Shown here in pieces: positions 8,942-16,361 of a DNA stretch of 43,168 nucleotides. This DNA comes from Gammaproteobacteria bacterium bin55 (lineage in GTDB: Bacteria; Pseudomonadota; Gammaproteobacteria; Pseudomonadales; Azotimanducaceae). The position numbers were made by a program, and so were the translations under genes. Numbering within the stretch: position 1 is the first letter of the stretch; each line of letters begins with the position of its first letter. The DNA lies in contig MPMU01000012.1 of assembly GCA_002238665.1 (NCBI GenBank), forward strand, positions 1 to 43,168, read 5' to 3'. The notes below the pieces were generated by a model. That model saw only the letters and a program-made list of their open reading frames with translations. It made no database searches and had not been told where the DNA came from.

Positions 8942-9907
8942 ATGGCAGAAATTACGTTTAGAACGGTAGAAACCAATGGCATAAACATGCACTTCGCTGA
9001 GGCCGGATCAGGCCCTTTAGTGATCATGTGTCACGGATTTCCTGAGTCCTGGTATTCATGGCGACACCAACTACGGTTTCTGTCCGATCATGGATTTCAT
9101 GCGGTAGCGCCCGATCAACGCGGCTACGGCAAAACTGATGCGCCGGAAGACATCGGAGATTACAACATCTATCAATTGGTAGGCGATATTGTCGGATTGG
9201 TACATGCACTTGAAGAAGAATCCGCGGTAATTGTTGGCCATGACTGGGGTTCACCTGTCGCTTGGAACTCGGCGATGATGAGACCTGACCTGTTTCGGGC
9301 GGTTGCTTCATGTTCAGTACCGACCAGCCCACGAGGCTCGCAAGCACCTTTGCAGGCAATCAAGAACCTATTTGGAGATAACTTTTTCTACCAACTTTAT
9401 TTTCAGACTCCAGGTGTCGCTGAGCATGAACTACAGAACAACCCTGCATTAACCATGCGAAAAATGCTCTTTGGCGCGTCTGGTGCGGTTAATCGAGGCA
9501 ATTTCCTCCAACCAGCTAATCCCGCTCACAAGTCTGCATTTATGTTAGAACGCATGCCAGACCCCGGCGACGACTTACCAGCTTGGTTAACCAAAGAAGA
9601 CTTGGAGTTCTTTACCAACGAATTTGCTCGAACTGGCTTCAGAGGTGGACTGAATTGGTATCGCAACATTGACCGGAATTGGGAAATGACTGGAGCTTTC
9701 CAAGGCAAGAAAATCAACCAACCGGCGCTTTTCATAACCGGCGACAGAGATGTCGTGCCTTATAACGAACAGGCGGGTAACGCCATGCGATTCCAGGTTC
9801 CAAACTTGACGAAGACAGTGGTACTTCCAGGCATTGGACACTGGACCCAGCAGGAAGCTCCAGACGATGTGAACCGAGAATTACTCGAGTTTCTACAGTC
9901 GATTTAG
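8942..9907 (+). CDS. Alpha/beta hydrolase, epoxide-hydrolase-like
   Basis: A 321-residue alpha/beta-hydrolase. The oxyanion motif HGFPESW (31-37) and PDQRGYGKTDAP (57-68) are typical of epoxide hydrolases and haloalkane dehalogenases. The nucleophile elbow is GHDWGS with D101, so an alkyl-enzyme ester mechanism is expected, not a serine esterase. The acid is probably D270 in GDRD and the base H300 in GIGHWTQQE. AAGGA about ten bases before the ATG supports the start. Its last 15 bases overlap the convergent symporter gene. Tyr residues in the cap (for example LNWYRN) fit epoxide opening. Confidence 0.88.
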   Translation: MAEITFRTVETNGINMHFAEAGSGPLVIMCHGFPESWYSWRHQLRFLSDHGFHAVAPDQRGYGKTDAPEDIGDYNIYQLVGDIVGLVHALEEESAVIVGHDWGSPVAWNSAMMRPDLFRAVASCSVPTSPRGSQAPLQAIKNLFGDNFFYQLYFQTPGVAEHELQNNPALTMRKMLFGASGAVNRGNFLQPANPAHKSAFMLERMPDPGDDLPAWLTKEDLEFFTNEFARTGFRGGLNWYRNIDRNWEMTGAFQGKKINQPALFITGDRDVVPYNEQAGNAMRFQVPNLTKTVVLPGIGHWTQQEAPDDVNRELLEFLQSI

Positions 9908-11362
9908 TTCGCTTTTGTTGAAAAAAGTCGTCACGGACTGAATTTCAACCGCAGGTTGTCGCCACGCTGACACCACGTAAACGATCGTGGAGAGAATAAG
10001 CGCAGGCACCACTTCGTGAAGTGTTGCGTTGTATCCGAGTCCTCGCCAAAGAGTGAGGACTAGCAATCCAGTACAGAAAGTCGCCATTACCGCAAACATC
10101 GATCCTTTTCGCCAGTGCAATCCGAGTAGGATGGGCGGTCCAAAACAGGCCGCGTAGAGACTTCCGGATAATGTGGTGATTTCCACAATCCCACCAAAAG
10201 GTCTCAGTGCAAACATTGCGGCGATTATTGCAGACAAAATAATGGCTAATCGAGTCAATAGCACCGACTGCTTCTCTGACAGTGGTTTCAAAAGACCTAT
10301 CACGTCTCGTGTCAATGTTGAACCAGACACAAGTAGCACACTATCCATGGAGGACATGGCTGCAGAAAGAATGGCAACCAACAGAAAATCCGCCACTAGA
10401 ATGGGAAAAATGTCAACGTTTTGAACCAACGTCGGGACAATCATGTCCGTGTCTTCAATATTTGGAATTAGATGATGCGCATAGATTCCAATAGGGAATA
10501 GCGAAAACTGGATGAGCAATAAACCAATGACTGCCCAGAAAATCCCTATCCGAATTCCCCTGTCGTCCTTCAGTCCGTAAAACCTGGAAATCTGACGCGG
10601 GTCAATCAGCAACTTCATAGCTCCCGCAAATGCGATCCCGAACAGGACAGCAAAGGGGATTCCGCCACTCCATTCGAACATCCACTCCTTATCGGGTAGA
10701 TTCTTGAGTTCGAAAATGCTTCCAATGCCACCACTGGCTTTGGTGATAAAGAAGAACAGCAATAGAGAACCTACGATCATGAGTCCTCCTTGCCATACAT
10801 CCGTCCTCACCACTGATACAAACCCACCCAAGGATGTATAGAACAGCACGACGACAAACATAATGCCAATAGAGGTCGAGTACGGTAGTCCCAAGAAAAT
10901 CTGGAAGAGATGTGCGGAGCCTTTGAATATCGCAATTAGATAGAAAATACTCGACACGAAAATAATCAGTCCTGCCGCCACACGAGGAATATTTGAACCG
11001 AATCGAAACGCGAAGTATTCCGGAATGGTTACTGCGTTGGTTTGTGCGGTGAACCGCCTCAATCCAGGTGCTACCAGCTTCCAAGAAAGAAACGCAAATA
11101 ACACCAGCATGGCTGCCATCAGCAACCAAGGTAGACCGTACTCATATCCTTTCCCGGAGAGTCCGAGATAGCTGTTACTGCTCGCGAAGGTTGCAACGAA
11201 CGAGATACCGATCACTACGCCGCTCATATTTCTGCTTCCTGTAAGGAATGCAGACATGTCGCTCTTTCGCCGGAAACCGATTTTCGCGTGGACGATCAAA
11301 AGCACGGTATAGAGTGCCAACAATGCCGCGGCGAACCAATGAATCGTGAGAAATTCTGTCAT
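9893..11362 (-). CDS. Sodium:solute symporter (SSS family)
   Basis: A 489-residue inner-membrane protein with about 13 hydrophobic helices. SSS-family features include SDMSAFLTGSRNMSGVVIGISFVATFASSNSYLG near 34-67, AITVAI-type helix 3 residues (TNAVTIPEYFAFRFG) and DPRQISRFYGLKDDRG in the central loop. The family couples sodium entry to uptake of proline, pantothenate, acetate or sugars; the substrate is not identifiable here. The gene overlaps the end of the epoxide hydrolase gene tail-to-tail by 15 bases. Confidence 0.9.
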   Translation of the reverse strand: MTEFLTIHWFAAALLALYTVLLIVHAKIGFRRKSDMSAFLTGSRNMSGVVIGISFVATFASSNSYLGLSGKGYEYGLPWLLMAAMLVLFAFLSWKLVAPGLRRFTAQTNAVTIPEYFAFRFGSNIPRVAAGLIIFVSSIFYLIAIFKGSAHLFQIFLGLPYSTSIGIMFVVVLFYTSLGGFVSVVRTDVWQGGLMIVGSLLLFFFITKASGGIGSIFELKNLPDKEWMFEWSGGIPFAVLFGIAFAGAMKLLIDPRQISRFYGLKDDRGIRIGIFWAVIGLLLIQFSLFPIGIYAHHLIPNIEDTDMIVPTLVQNVDIFPILVADFLLVAILSAAMSSMDSVLLVSGSTLTRDVIGLLKPLSEKQSVLLTRLAIILSAIIAAMFALRPFGGIVEITTLSGSLYAACFGPPILLGLHWRKGSMFAVMATFCTGLLVLTLWRGLGYNATLHEVVPALILSTIVYVVSAWRQPAVEIQSVTTFFNKSELNRL

Positions 11363-11439
11363 CTGTTGTCTATTGATTAGAGCTACATGAATTTTTCATA
11401 GATCTACAGGCACATCTCTTGATTCGCGTTCTTGTTCCG

Positions 11440-11631
11440 ATGATTATCCCACTTCTAATCATCATCATTGTTTTACTTGCCTCTTCACTAGTACTCAGCT
11501 ACCGCCAAAGATCGGTTCAACGTAGAGAAAAAGAAGGGACAAGCGACTTGAGCTCGTACGTGTTTCTATTTGTTCTAGCTTCATTCATTGGAACGGTGGT
11601 CGTCACGGTCACCCTCTACTTCATGGACTGA
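11440..11631 (+). CDS. Small two-helix membrane protein
   Basis: A short frame from ATG 11440 (or TTG 11419) with two hydrophobic segments, MIIPLLIIIIVLLASSLVLSY and VFLFVLASFIGTVVVTVTLYF, separated by a charged loop (QRSVQRREKEG). That pattern is typical of small inner-membrane proteins and unlikely by chance. No good ribosome site is seen, and the family is not recognised. It is divergent from the symporter and convergent with the zinc-ribbon gene. Confidence 0.5.
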   Translation: MIIPLLIIIIVLLASSLVLSYRQRSVQRREKEGTSDLSSYVFLFVLASFIGTVVVTVTLYFMD

Positions 11632-11657
11632 CTGACAAACGACTGGCGTTACACGTA

Positions 11658-11912
11658 CTAGTCGGCCAGGAACCTATGAGGATCGCTCAAGGTATTTTTC
11701 GATGCTGCGGCATCAACCATTTTGTCGTATTTTGGATCTAGCCGATCGAGCTTTGAGCGTTTAGAGAGCTGAACTGAACTCTTGGAGATGATTGATCGGG
11801 TATTCTGAGACTTGCAGTGCTCGCATGTAATCGACCGCGGTTTCTCTGTGATTGATGCTACTACGCTCGAAATGTTTGCACATTCATTACAACGATACTC
11901 ATAAATTGGCAC
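11658..11912 (-). CDS. FmdB-type zinc-ribbon protein
   Basis: Best started at the GTG at 11912, which gives the classic FmdB opening MPIYEYRC. Two CxxC knuckles follow: CNEC (near 8-11) and CEHC (near 30-33), with a basic, Ser-rich tail. FmdB-like zinc ribbons are often called regulatory proteins but have no settled function. The start overlaps the stop of the upstream gene by 14 bases, making it the fifth member of the diiron gene cluster. It could be an accessory or assembly factor for that system. Confidence 0.75.
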   Translation of the reverse strand: MPIYEYRCNECANISSVVASITEKPRSITCEHCKSQNTRSIISKSSVQLSKRSKLDRLDPKYDKMVDAAASKNTLSDPHRFLAD

Positions 11913-12303
11913 GACGGGCGTTCCATTGCGCACCTGCGTCTACAAACGCCTGAATAGACCGTTGATAGCGTTCAAAAAGTCTCCGCTTAAGCGGATTCGA
12001 TGCGGAGATTATGCTCTTGTCTACGTCTACGCTCTGTAACGAGTGAGTCGTACGTATTGCTCGCTGTTTCATGTAGCTATTCCAGTTCCTGGTTGACATT
12101 TCAACCATGACTTCGGCTTCTGAAAACGGCAAATCAGGGTCAAGCGACTTGATGTCACCTACCTCAAATCCATGAAAGTGCACCAAATTGCAGTGTTTAC
12201 CCGACTTGAAAGCGAGGCGTATATCCACACTACCAAGTTTTCTAAATTCAGAGGAGCTGTTGACTTCCTCTTTCGCGGGTTCCATCCAATCAAATACTGC
12301 CAT
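11899..12303 (-). CDS. SCP2-like small protein, second of two paralogues
   Basis: A 134-residue soluble protein. It resembles its upstream neighbour (148 residues) over most of its length. Shared features are a strand ending in HFHGFEVGD / TFEGQECTS, an acidic strand SEAEVMVEMSTRNWNSYM / ADADFYMSMDAVDWQEML, and a C-terminal helix RYQRSIQAFVDAG / RFNQTLQFFFDAS. The strand-then-W motif and closing helix fit the SCP2 sterol-carrier fold, which binds hydrophobic ligands. That assignment is inferred. Its start codon overlaps the upstream stop (TAATG), so the two are probably made in matched amounts. Confidence 0.65.
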   Translation of the reverse strand: MAVFDWMEPAKEEVNSSSEFRKLGSVDIRLAFKSGKHCNLVHFHGFEVGDIKSLDPDLPFSEAEVMVEMSTRNWNSYMKQRAIRTTHSLQSVDVDKSIISASNPLKRRLFERYQRSIQAFVDAGAQWNARRANL

Positions 12304-12749
12304 TAGCCAAATCTCGTGTCAATTCTGCTTGATGCGTCAAAGAAAAACTGAAGTGTCTGATTGAATCGAAAAAACATATCCTCTCGAAATTGATCACCAT
12401 GAACCGAGGTGGCAAGCCCGTCGAACCGATTTAGGTCCAAGGTATTAAGCGTGTAATCGCCGACAGCATGACCATGTTTGGAAATGTTTGCCAACATCTC
12501 CTGCCAATCTACCGCATCCATGGACATATAGAAGTCAGCATCTGCCAACGCTAATTCACCGCTCTGCTCTACTGAGGTGCATTCCTGCCCTTCAAAAGTC
12601 AAGACAAACACATCGTCACCTACTTTTACGCCAGCAACACAGTTACAATGCCCTGCACCGCGTCGGTGAAATTCCTCGTCGGTGTTGAATTCCTTTCGTA
12701 CTGCGTTGAACCACTCTACGGAAGGAAACGAAAGTTTCGCTCGACTCAA
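12303..12749 (-). CDS. SCP2-like small protein, first of two paralogues
   Basis: A 148-residue soluble protein starting with PSVEWFNAVRKEFNTDEEF, an SCP2-like N-terminal helix. The strands VGDDVFVLTFEGQECTS and ADADFYMSMDAVDWQEML follow, then a C-terminal helix with RFNQTLQFFFDAS. Start ATG overlaps the stop of the degenerate diiron paralogue by four bases. Sterol-carrier-like proteins form a hydrophobic pocket for acyl chains or sterols, which would suit delivery or shielding of a lipid substrate for the neighbouring oxygenase. Fold and role are inferred; paralogy with the next gene is seen directly. Confidence 0.65.
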   Translation of the reverse strand: MSRAKLSFPSVEWFNAVRKEFNTDEEFHRRGAGHCNCVAGVKVGDDVFVLTFEGQECTSVEQSGELALADADFYMSMDAVDWQEMLANISKHGHAVGDYTLNTLDLNRFDGLATSVHGDQFREDMFFRFNQTLQFFFDASSRIDTRFG

Positions 12750-13924
12750 CGTTTTCTCTTATCAGCCTGAAATATAGTTGGCATCTGTTCCAACTTGCGA
12801 TCTAGCTTGAGCCATGCACACAGTTCGAGATATTCCTTCACGTAGGTATCAAGCATTTCGTAGAAGGTATCTAGTCCGTCTTTGTTAACGCCATTGATTC
12901 CGGCACCGAAAATAATCGAGAGCGCTTCCTTTAAAACCGGATCACGAAGATCCCTTACCAGAAACGCATCGCCAATAGTAATCGAGATCCCAACGCTGGC
13001 GCGTTTCTCTGGATCCGCATTCATGGCATAGTGGAGATGATCAATGCCGTAACTGAGTATCCGTGCCAGATCCTGGCCCACATACTGATAGAGCTTGATT
13101 TCTGCTTCGTTGTATGCAAAGCGTTCAAGATATCGACAGATAGTTAATGCGAACAGCAGGCGGTTGAATACCCAAGTAGCAACGGTCTCAGTCCAACCGC
13201 CGGTACTCTCCAGAAGTACACGATTTACTTGGCATGTACTTTCCAGACCTAATCCACCACCATTAGATAAGGCTCGCTTACGAAAAGCCTCGTACCGACG
13301 TGCACCATCAAAGCTAGCTGTGGCGAGGTATTGTTTCACTTCGTGATAGCCATAGGCCATCTTGTGTTGCCAGTTCGTGATAACCTCGATGTCGGTATTC
13401 GCATATTGCATCAATTCGGTACAGACTTGACAGATTGCATGTTCAATGTCGTCTGGCAGTGGCGCGAGTTGATCCCAAGGAATGTCGGTAGCAGGGATCC
13501 ATCTCCTTTGGATGGCCTCTTCATAGAGTGTAGCAGCAGAGTTGGCCCATAAATCGGCCTTATCTTGAACACTTATGGCAAGTGGCAGACGTGCGCCAGA
13601 GGCGATTGCACCCCGTGGGTTCCGACCTCGGTCAGACCATGTGGTAGGTATTTCGCCATAGACACCTACATTAAGACTGCCAAGTGTTAAACCTTTCTCA
13701 CCAGGTAGGACTTTAACGCCCCATTCCCGAGTGATACCCATCCAATTTAGACGGGGTTCGGGGATCTCAATTTCTTCTTTCTTTGCTTCGAAGTTCTTAA
13801 GTTGCTTGACGTGTGTGCTGGTGGACTCTTCTGTCTTCTTCTTTACTTTCTTTGCCAATTTACGCTGCAGCCTGTTCCATAATCTCGGTGAGTCGAGAAC
13901 GACCATTTTCGAACCGTTCACCAA
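12746..13924 (-). CDS. Ferritin-like paralogue that has lost its diiron site
   Basis: A 392-residue homologue of the gene just upstream. Homology starts near residue 53 (EPRLNWMGITREWGVKVLPGEKGLTLG), runs through LYEEAIQRRW, PLPDD.E, FRKRALSNGGG and a GQD.AR block, and covers the ferritin-like bundle. Aligned to the upstream protein, five of six iron ligands are replaced: E130 by Q172, E164 by G207, H167 by R210, E244 by L286 and H247 by I289. Only E246 (their E214) remains. It is therefore probably a structural or regulatory partner, like the non-metal subunits of bacterial multicomponent monooxygenases. The start is uncertain: ATG 13924 or 13906 overlaps the upstream gene, while TTG 13858 falls just after its stop. 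Confidence 0.85.
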   Translation of the reverse strand: MVNGSKMVVLDSPRLWNRLQRKLAKKVKKKTEESTSTHVKQLKNFEAKKEEIEIPEPRLNWMGITREWGVKVLPGEKGLTLGSLNVGVYGEIPTTWSDRGRNPRGAIASGARLPLAISVQDKADLWANSAATLYEEAIQRRWIPATDIPWDQLAPLPDDIEHAICQVCTELMQYANTDIEVITNWQHKMAYGYHEVKQYLATASFDGARRYEAFRKRALSNGGGLGLESTCQVNRVLLESTGGWTETVATWVFNRLLFALTICRYLERFAYNEAEIKLYQYVGQDLARILSYGIDHLHYAMNADPEKRASVGISITIGDAFLVRDLRDPVLKEALSIIFGAGINGVNKDGLDTFYEMLDTYVKEYLELCAWLKLDRKLEQMPTIFQADKRKR

Positions 13925-14930
13925 ACCCTGCAGAAATTACTCGCTTCTTATACTCCATCAGCTGACGTCTTCGAATAGCAACCAACTTTCGCCACCCCTC
14001 ATCGAATTTCTTGATGCCGCCACCTAACAGGATTGCAAGAGATTCCGATGTCTGATTCAAAGTCCCGGCTGGATTCGCCGCAGACGTGAGCAGACCACCT
14101 TCCGCTTCATCCAGGTACGAGTGAATCTCATCTCTTCTTTCAGGCGCATGCTCAGACATATAGCGCATGTGCATGACTCCGAACGCAACGTGACGAGCTT
14201 CGTCCTGTGCACACAATCGGTAAATAGTCTTCTCAGCATCGTTATAGGCCATCAATTCGCCCATGCGGAAGATAGTCAGGACCGCACCTTCGCCAGAAAT
14301 ATGTAACCGCGACGACATCTCGGTAAAGTCTCTAGACAGATCAATGCCACCTACAAATCCGGCGGTTGATCCCGTCGACCGCATTAGACCACCACCGTTC
14401 GCCAGTGCACGCTTTCGAAATACGTCCATATGTCTGGATTCGTCGTTTACCTGAGCTAGGAGCACCTGTCGGGCTTCAAAAAAGTCAGGGGAAGTCTTAG
14501 CAACCCACCGGCTAGGTACATCGCCAGCTACAAATTCAACCTCTGTAAGAAACGTTGCCATTTGGCACTGGGCTTGCTCTACATCATCAGGAAGTGGTTC
14601 GATAGTTTCCCAAGGTACGTCCGTCGCCGAACTCCATTGCCGCTGAAGCGCTTCCTCATATAGAAAAGACGCATTGTCCATCCAGATTTCGCTCTTCTCA
14701 CGAACCGTATAGTTCCCTAGTCGCATACTATCAGGACGAGGTGCACTACCACGAGGGCGACCACTTAAGTTTCTTGAATAATCCGGAATCTCACCGTAAT
14801 CGCCAATCTGAATATCGGCGAGCGTAAGACCATTACGTCCCGGCTCAGCATTTGTATCCCAAGACCCTGTTTTATCCATCCATTCAAGGTCCATGTCAAC
14901 GTTTTGGTTCTGTGGAGCAACTTCAGCCAT
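13860..14930 (-). CDS. Ferritin-like diiron protein, putative oxygenase catalytic subunit
   Basis: A 356-residue helical-bundle protein with AAGGTG five bases before its ATG. The ligands fit an R2/monooxygenase diiron site: E130 (TEVEF; E132 is possible), E164xxH167 (NDESRHMD), E214 (SGEGAV) and E244xxH247 (QDEARHVAFG). The spacings of about 34, 50 and 30 residues are of the right order for such four-helix sites, and the EARHVAFG helix is characteristic. Family members activate O2 to hydroxylate, desaturate or form radicals. No reductase or ferredoxin gene is adjacent, so electrons must come from elsewhere. It heads a five-gene operon with a ligand-less paralogue, two SCP2-like proteins and a zinc ribbon. 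The substrate is unknown. Confidence 0.85.
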   Translation of the reverse strand: MAEVAPQNQNVDMDLEWMDKTGSWDTNAEPGRNGLTLADIQIGDYGEIPDYSRNLSGRPRGSAPRPDSMRLGNYTVREKSEIWMDNASFLYEEALQRQWSSATDVPWETIEPLPDDVEQAQCQMATFLTEVEFVAGDVPSRWVAKTSPDFFEARQVLLAQVNDESRHMDVFRKRALANGGGLMRSTGSTAGFVGGIDLSRDFTEMSSRLHISGEGAVLTIFRMGELMAYNDAEKTIYRLCAQDEARHVAFGVMHMRYMSEHAPERRDEIHSYLDEAEGGLLTSAANPAGTLNQTSESLAILLGGGIKKFDEGWRKLVAIRRRQLMEYKKRVISAGFGERFENGRSRLTEIMEQAAA

Positions 14931-14942
14931 TTACACCTTCAG

Positions 14943-14964
14943 AGTTTCGATTAAGTTTCGATTA
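14943..14964. repeat. Tandem 11-bp repeat upstream of the diiron operon
   Basis: AGTTTCGATTA occurs twice head-to-tail with no gap, 13 bases upstream of the diiron gene ATG and inside the 84-base divergent gap to the HIT gene. A one-helical-turn spacing suits cooperative binding of a regulator on one DNA face. The repeat is seen; the operator role is inferred. Confidence 0.5.
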
Positions 14965-15014
14965 AATTGAACACTAAGATTTTAGAGGTAACGTCCTTCT
15001 AATTTGACAATCCC

Positions 15015-15440
15015 ATGACAGAAAACTTCAGCGTACATCCAAAACTTTCTGAAGATTGCACATTCCTTGCAGAATGGGGGTTGTGCCAAGTACTGCTTAT
15101 GAACGACTCTCGTTTTCCTTGGCTGATTCTTGTGCCACAAAGAAGCGACTTGAGAGACCTGCACGAAATCGACAATGAGGATAGACTTCAGCTATTTCAA
15201 GAAATCGAAATCTGTTCTAGAGCTCTTCAAAAAATCGAGAATATCTCAAAAATCAATGTCGCCGCACTTGGCAATCAAGTCCCACAGCTACATGTCCACG
15301 TAATTGGGAGATCACAACAGGATGAAGCTTGGCCAGGACCGGTCTGGGGAGTCGGTGAAGTGAAGCAATATAGTGAGGACGAACTCGCTAGACGAATCGA
15401 TTTTCTGATTGGATGCTTTGCAACCATGAATCGAACCTGA
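15015..15440 (+). CDS. HIT-family (histidine triad) protein
   Basis: A 141-residue protein with the HIT signature QLHVHVIGR (91-99), where H93 and H95 are two of the triad and the third His position is Ile, as in a bacterial subgroup. RFPWLILVPQR (33-43) and DEAWPGPVWG (103-112) also match that subgroup. HIT proteins are nucleotide hydrolases or transferases acting on AMP-linked substrates, but members of this subgroup are mostly uncharacterised. It is divergent from the diiron operon and shares its short control region. Confidence 0.85.
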   Translation: MTENFSVHPKLSEDCTFLAEWGLCQVLLMNDSRFPWLILVPQRSDLRDLHEIDNEDRLQLFQEIEICSRALQKIENISKINVAALGNQVPQLHVHVIGRSQQDEAWPGPVWGVGEVKQYSEDELARRIDFLIGCFATMNRT

Positions 15441-15741
15441 AGGGAGTTATATGCTTTAGTGTACACAATTCGATAGATACTTCGCGTCTAATTTACGACT
15501 GTACATTTTTGTGTAAAAATGCGCACGTTACGAACACCAGCATTCCGTTTCACCAACCCTGCTCATGCACGAGTAGACAACGAAATGGAGTGAACTATTA
15601 CCAAAGACACTCTCTACTTTCAATGTCTACAAGCTCTTTCTGCGGACATCGGTTCATGCCTCTATGGCATTACCGCAGGTCTAGTTTCACATATGCACTA
15701 TTCTGCTACAATGGTTTGTCCGACAATCTAGAAAAAGAAAA
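15441..15741. other. Gap without a supported gene
   Basis: About 300 bases between the HIT gene and the nuclease-like gene. An A/T-only hairpin (15504-15521) and a promoter-like element near 15704 are the only structures seen. A long plus-strand frame crossing the region looks non-coding: it overlaps the real gene downstream in another phase. Confidence 0.5.
15704..15712 (+). promoter_or_regulatory. Extended -10 promoter element
   Basis: TGCTACAAT combines the TGn extension with TACAAT (5/6 to consensus) 29 bases before the ATG at 15742. No convincing -35 is present, which is acceptable for extended -10 promoters. It probably drives the PD-(D/E)XK-like gene. Confidence 0.35.
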
Positions 15742-16329
15742 ATGGTTCAGTGGTTGGATGGCAAAACGTGGCTTGACATTACTAGAGAAGAACGTAATTT
15801 TTGCGCAGATTTGTACCTTGAAATACGAGATCATCCTAAGGAGTTCGTTCGATTTATCAACGAATGTCATGTGTGCTCCAAGAATGCCTCAGGTAAGTCC
15901 CTCAATGAAACTGAGAATTGGGAGGTAGCATATGAGATGGCTTACTATCGCGATCTACGTCACTCAAACAAAGCCAAAGGGCACGAAGCCGAGGGAAACA
16001 AGCAACGGAAATTCGATCTCGCTCTCATTTCTGATCGGCAGCTTGTTATCGTTGAAGCCAAAGCACAGGGAGGATTTTCCAGCGATGACATAAAAAAATA
16101 TAAGAAAGATCTTGCTGATATCCGAGAGAGCCGAGAAGACCAAGATGTGTCTGTTTTCTTGGTCCTCTTATGTTCAAGCCGTTGGTTCTGTAGTAAGAAT
16201 AGGAAAGTAGAGACAAAAGATGTCGCAGATTACGTGATCACATGGAAGGATCTAGCGGGTAATTCAAGTATTGTTTGTAGTAAATCTAAAAGTTCATTTT
16301 GTCGTGCTGAAGAGGTTTACGGGGATTAA
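15742..16329 (+). CDS. PD-(D/E)XK nuclease-like protein
   Basis: A 195-residue soluble protein. D92 in RKFDLALIS and E105xK107 in LVIVEAKAQ form the D...ExK core of the PD-(D/E)XK fold, and the E63/E66 helix (EVAYEMAYYRD) could supply the outer acidic residue. The N-terminus has WLDITREERNFCADLY, a conserved-looking block seen before such cores. A weak purine-rich stretch precedes the ATG. It could be a restriction-like defence nuclease or a repair protein. No methylase or helicase gene is next to it, so it is not a classic restriction system. It adjoins a dead transposon, which fits an accessory insertion. Confidence 0.7.
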   Translation: MVQWLDGKTWLDITREERNFCADLYLEIRDHPKEFVRFINECHVCSKNASGKSLNETENWEVAYEMAYYRDLRHSNKAKGHEAEGNKQRKFDLALISDRQLVIVEAKAQGGFSSDDIKKYKKDLADIRESREDQDVSVFLVLLCSSRWFCSKNRKVETKDVADYVITWKDLAGNSSIVCSKSKSSFCRAEEVYGD

Positions 16330-16361
16330 CTAGCGTCTGCGTAAAAGCGGTTGAATACCTT

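Noticed and set aside
13860-14930. Assignment as an AurF-type N-oxygenase
   Set aside because: AurF proteins have an additional His four residues before the last ExxH; here that position is Cys (C240), and the spacing fits R2/monooxygenase-type sites better.
15504-15521. CATTTTT/AAAAATG hairpin as a terminator of the HIT gene
   Set aside because: The stem is almost entirely A/T and there is no separate T-run, so it would be too unstable.
15413-15928. A 171-codon plus-strand frame across the gap after the HIT gene
   Set aside because: It overlaps the convincing nuclease-like gene in a different phase, begins inside the HIT gene, has no ribosome site and shows Cys/Ser-rich composition with no recognisable domain.
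15742-16329. A restriction-modification system
   Set aside because: No methyltransferase or specificity gene lies next to the PD-(D/E)XK-like protein.
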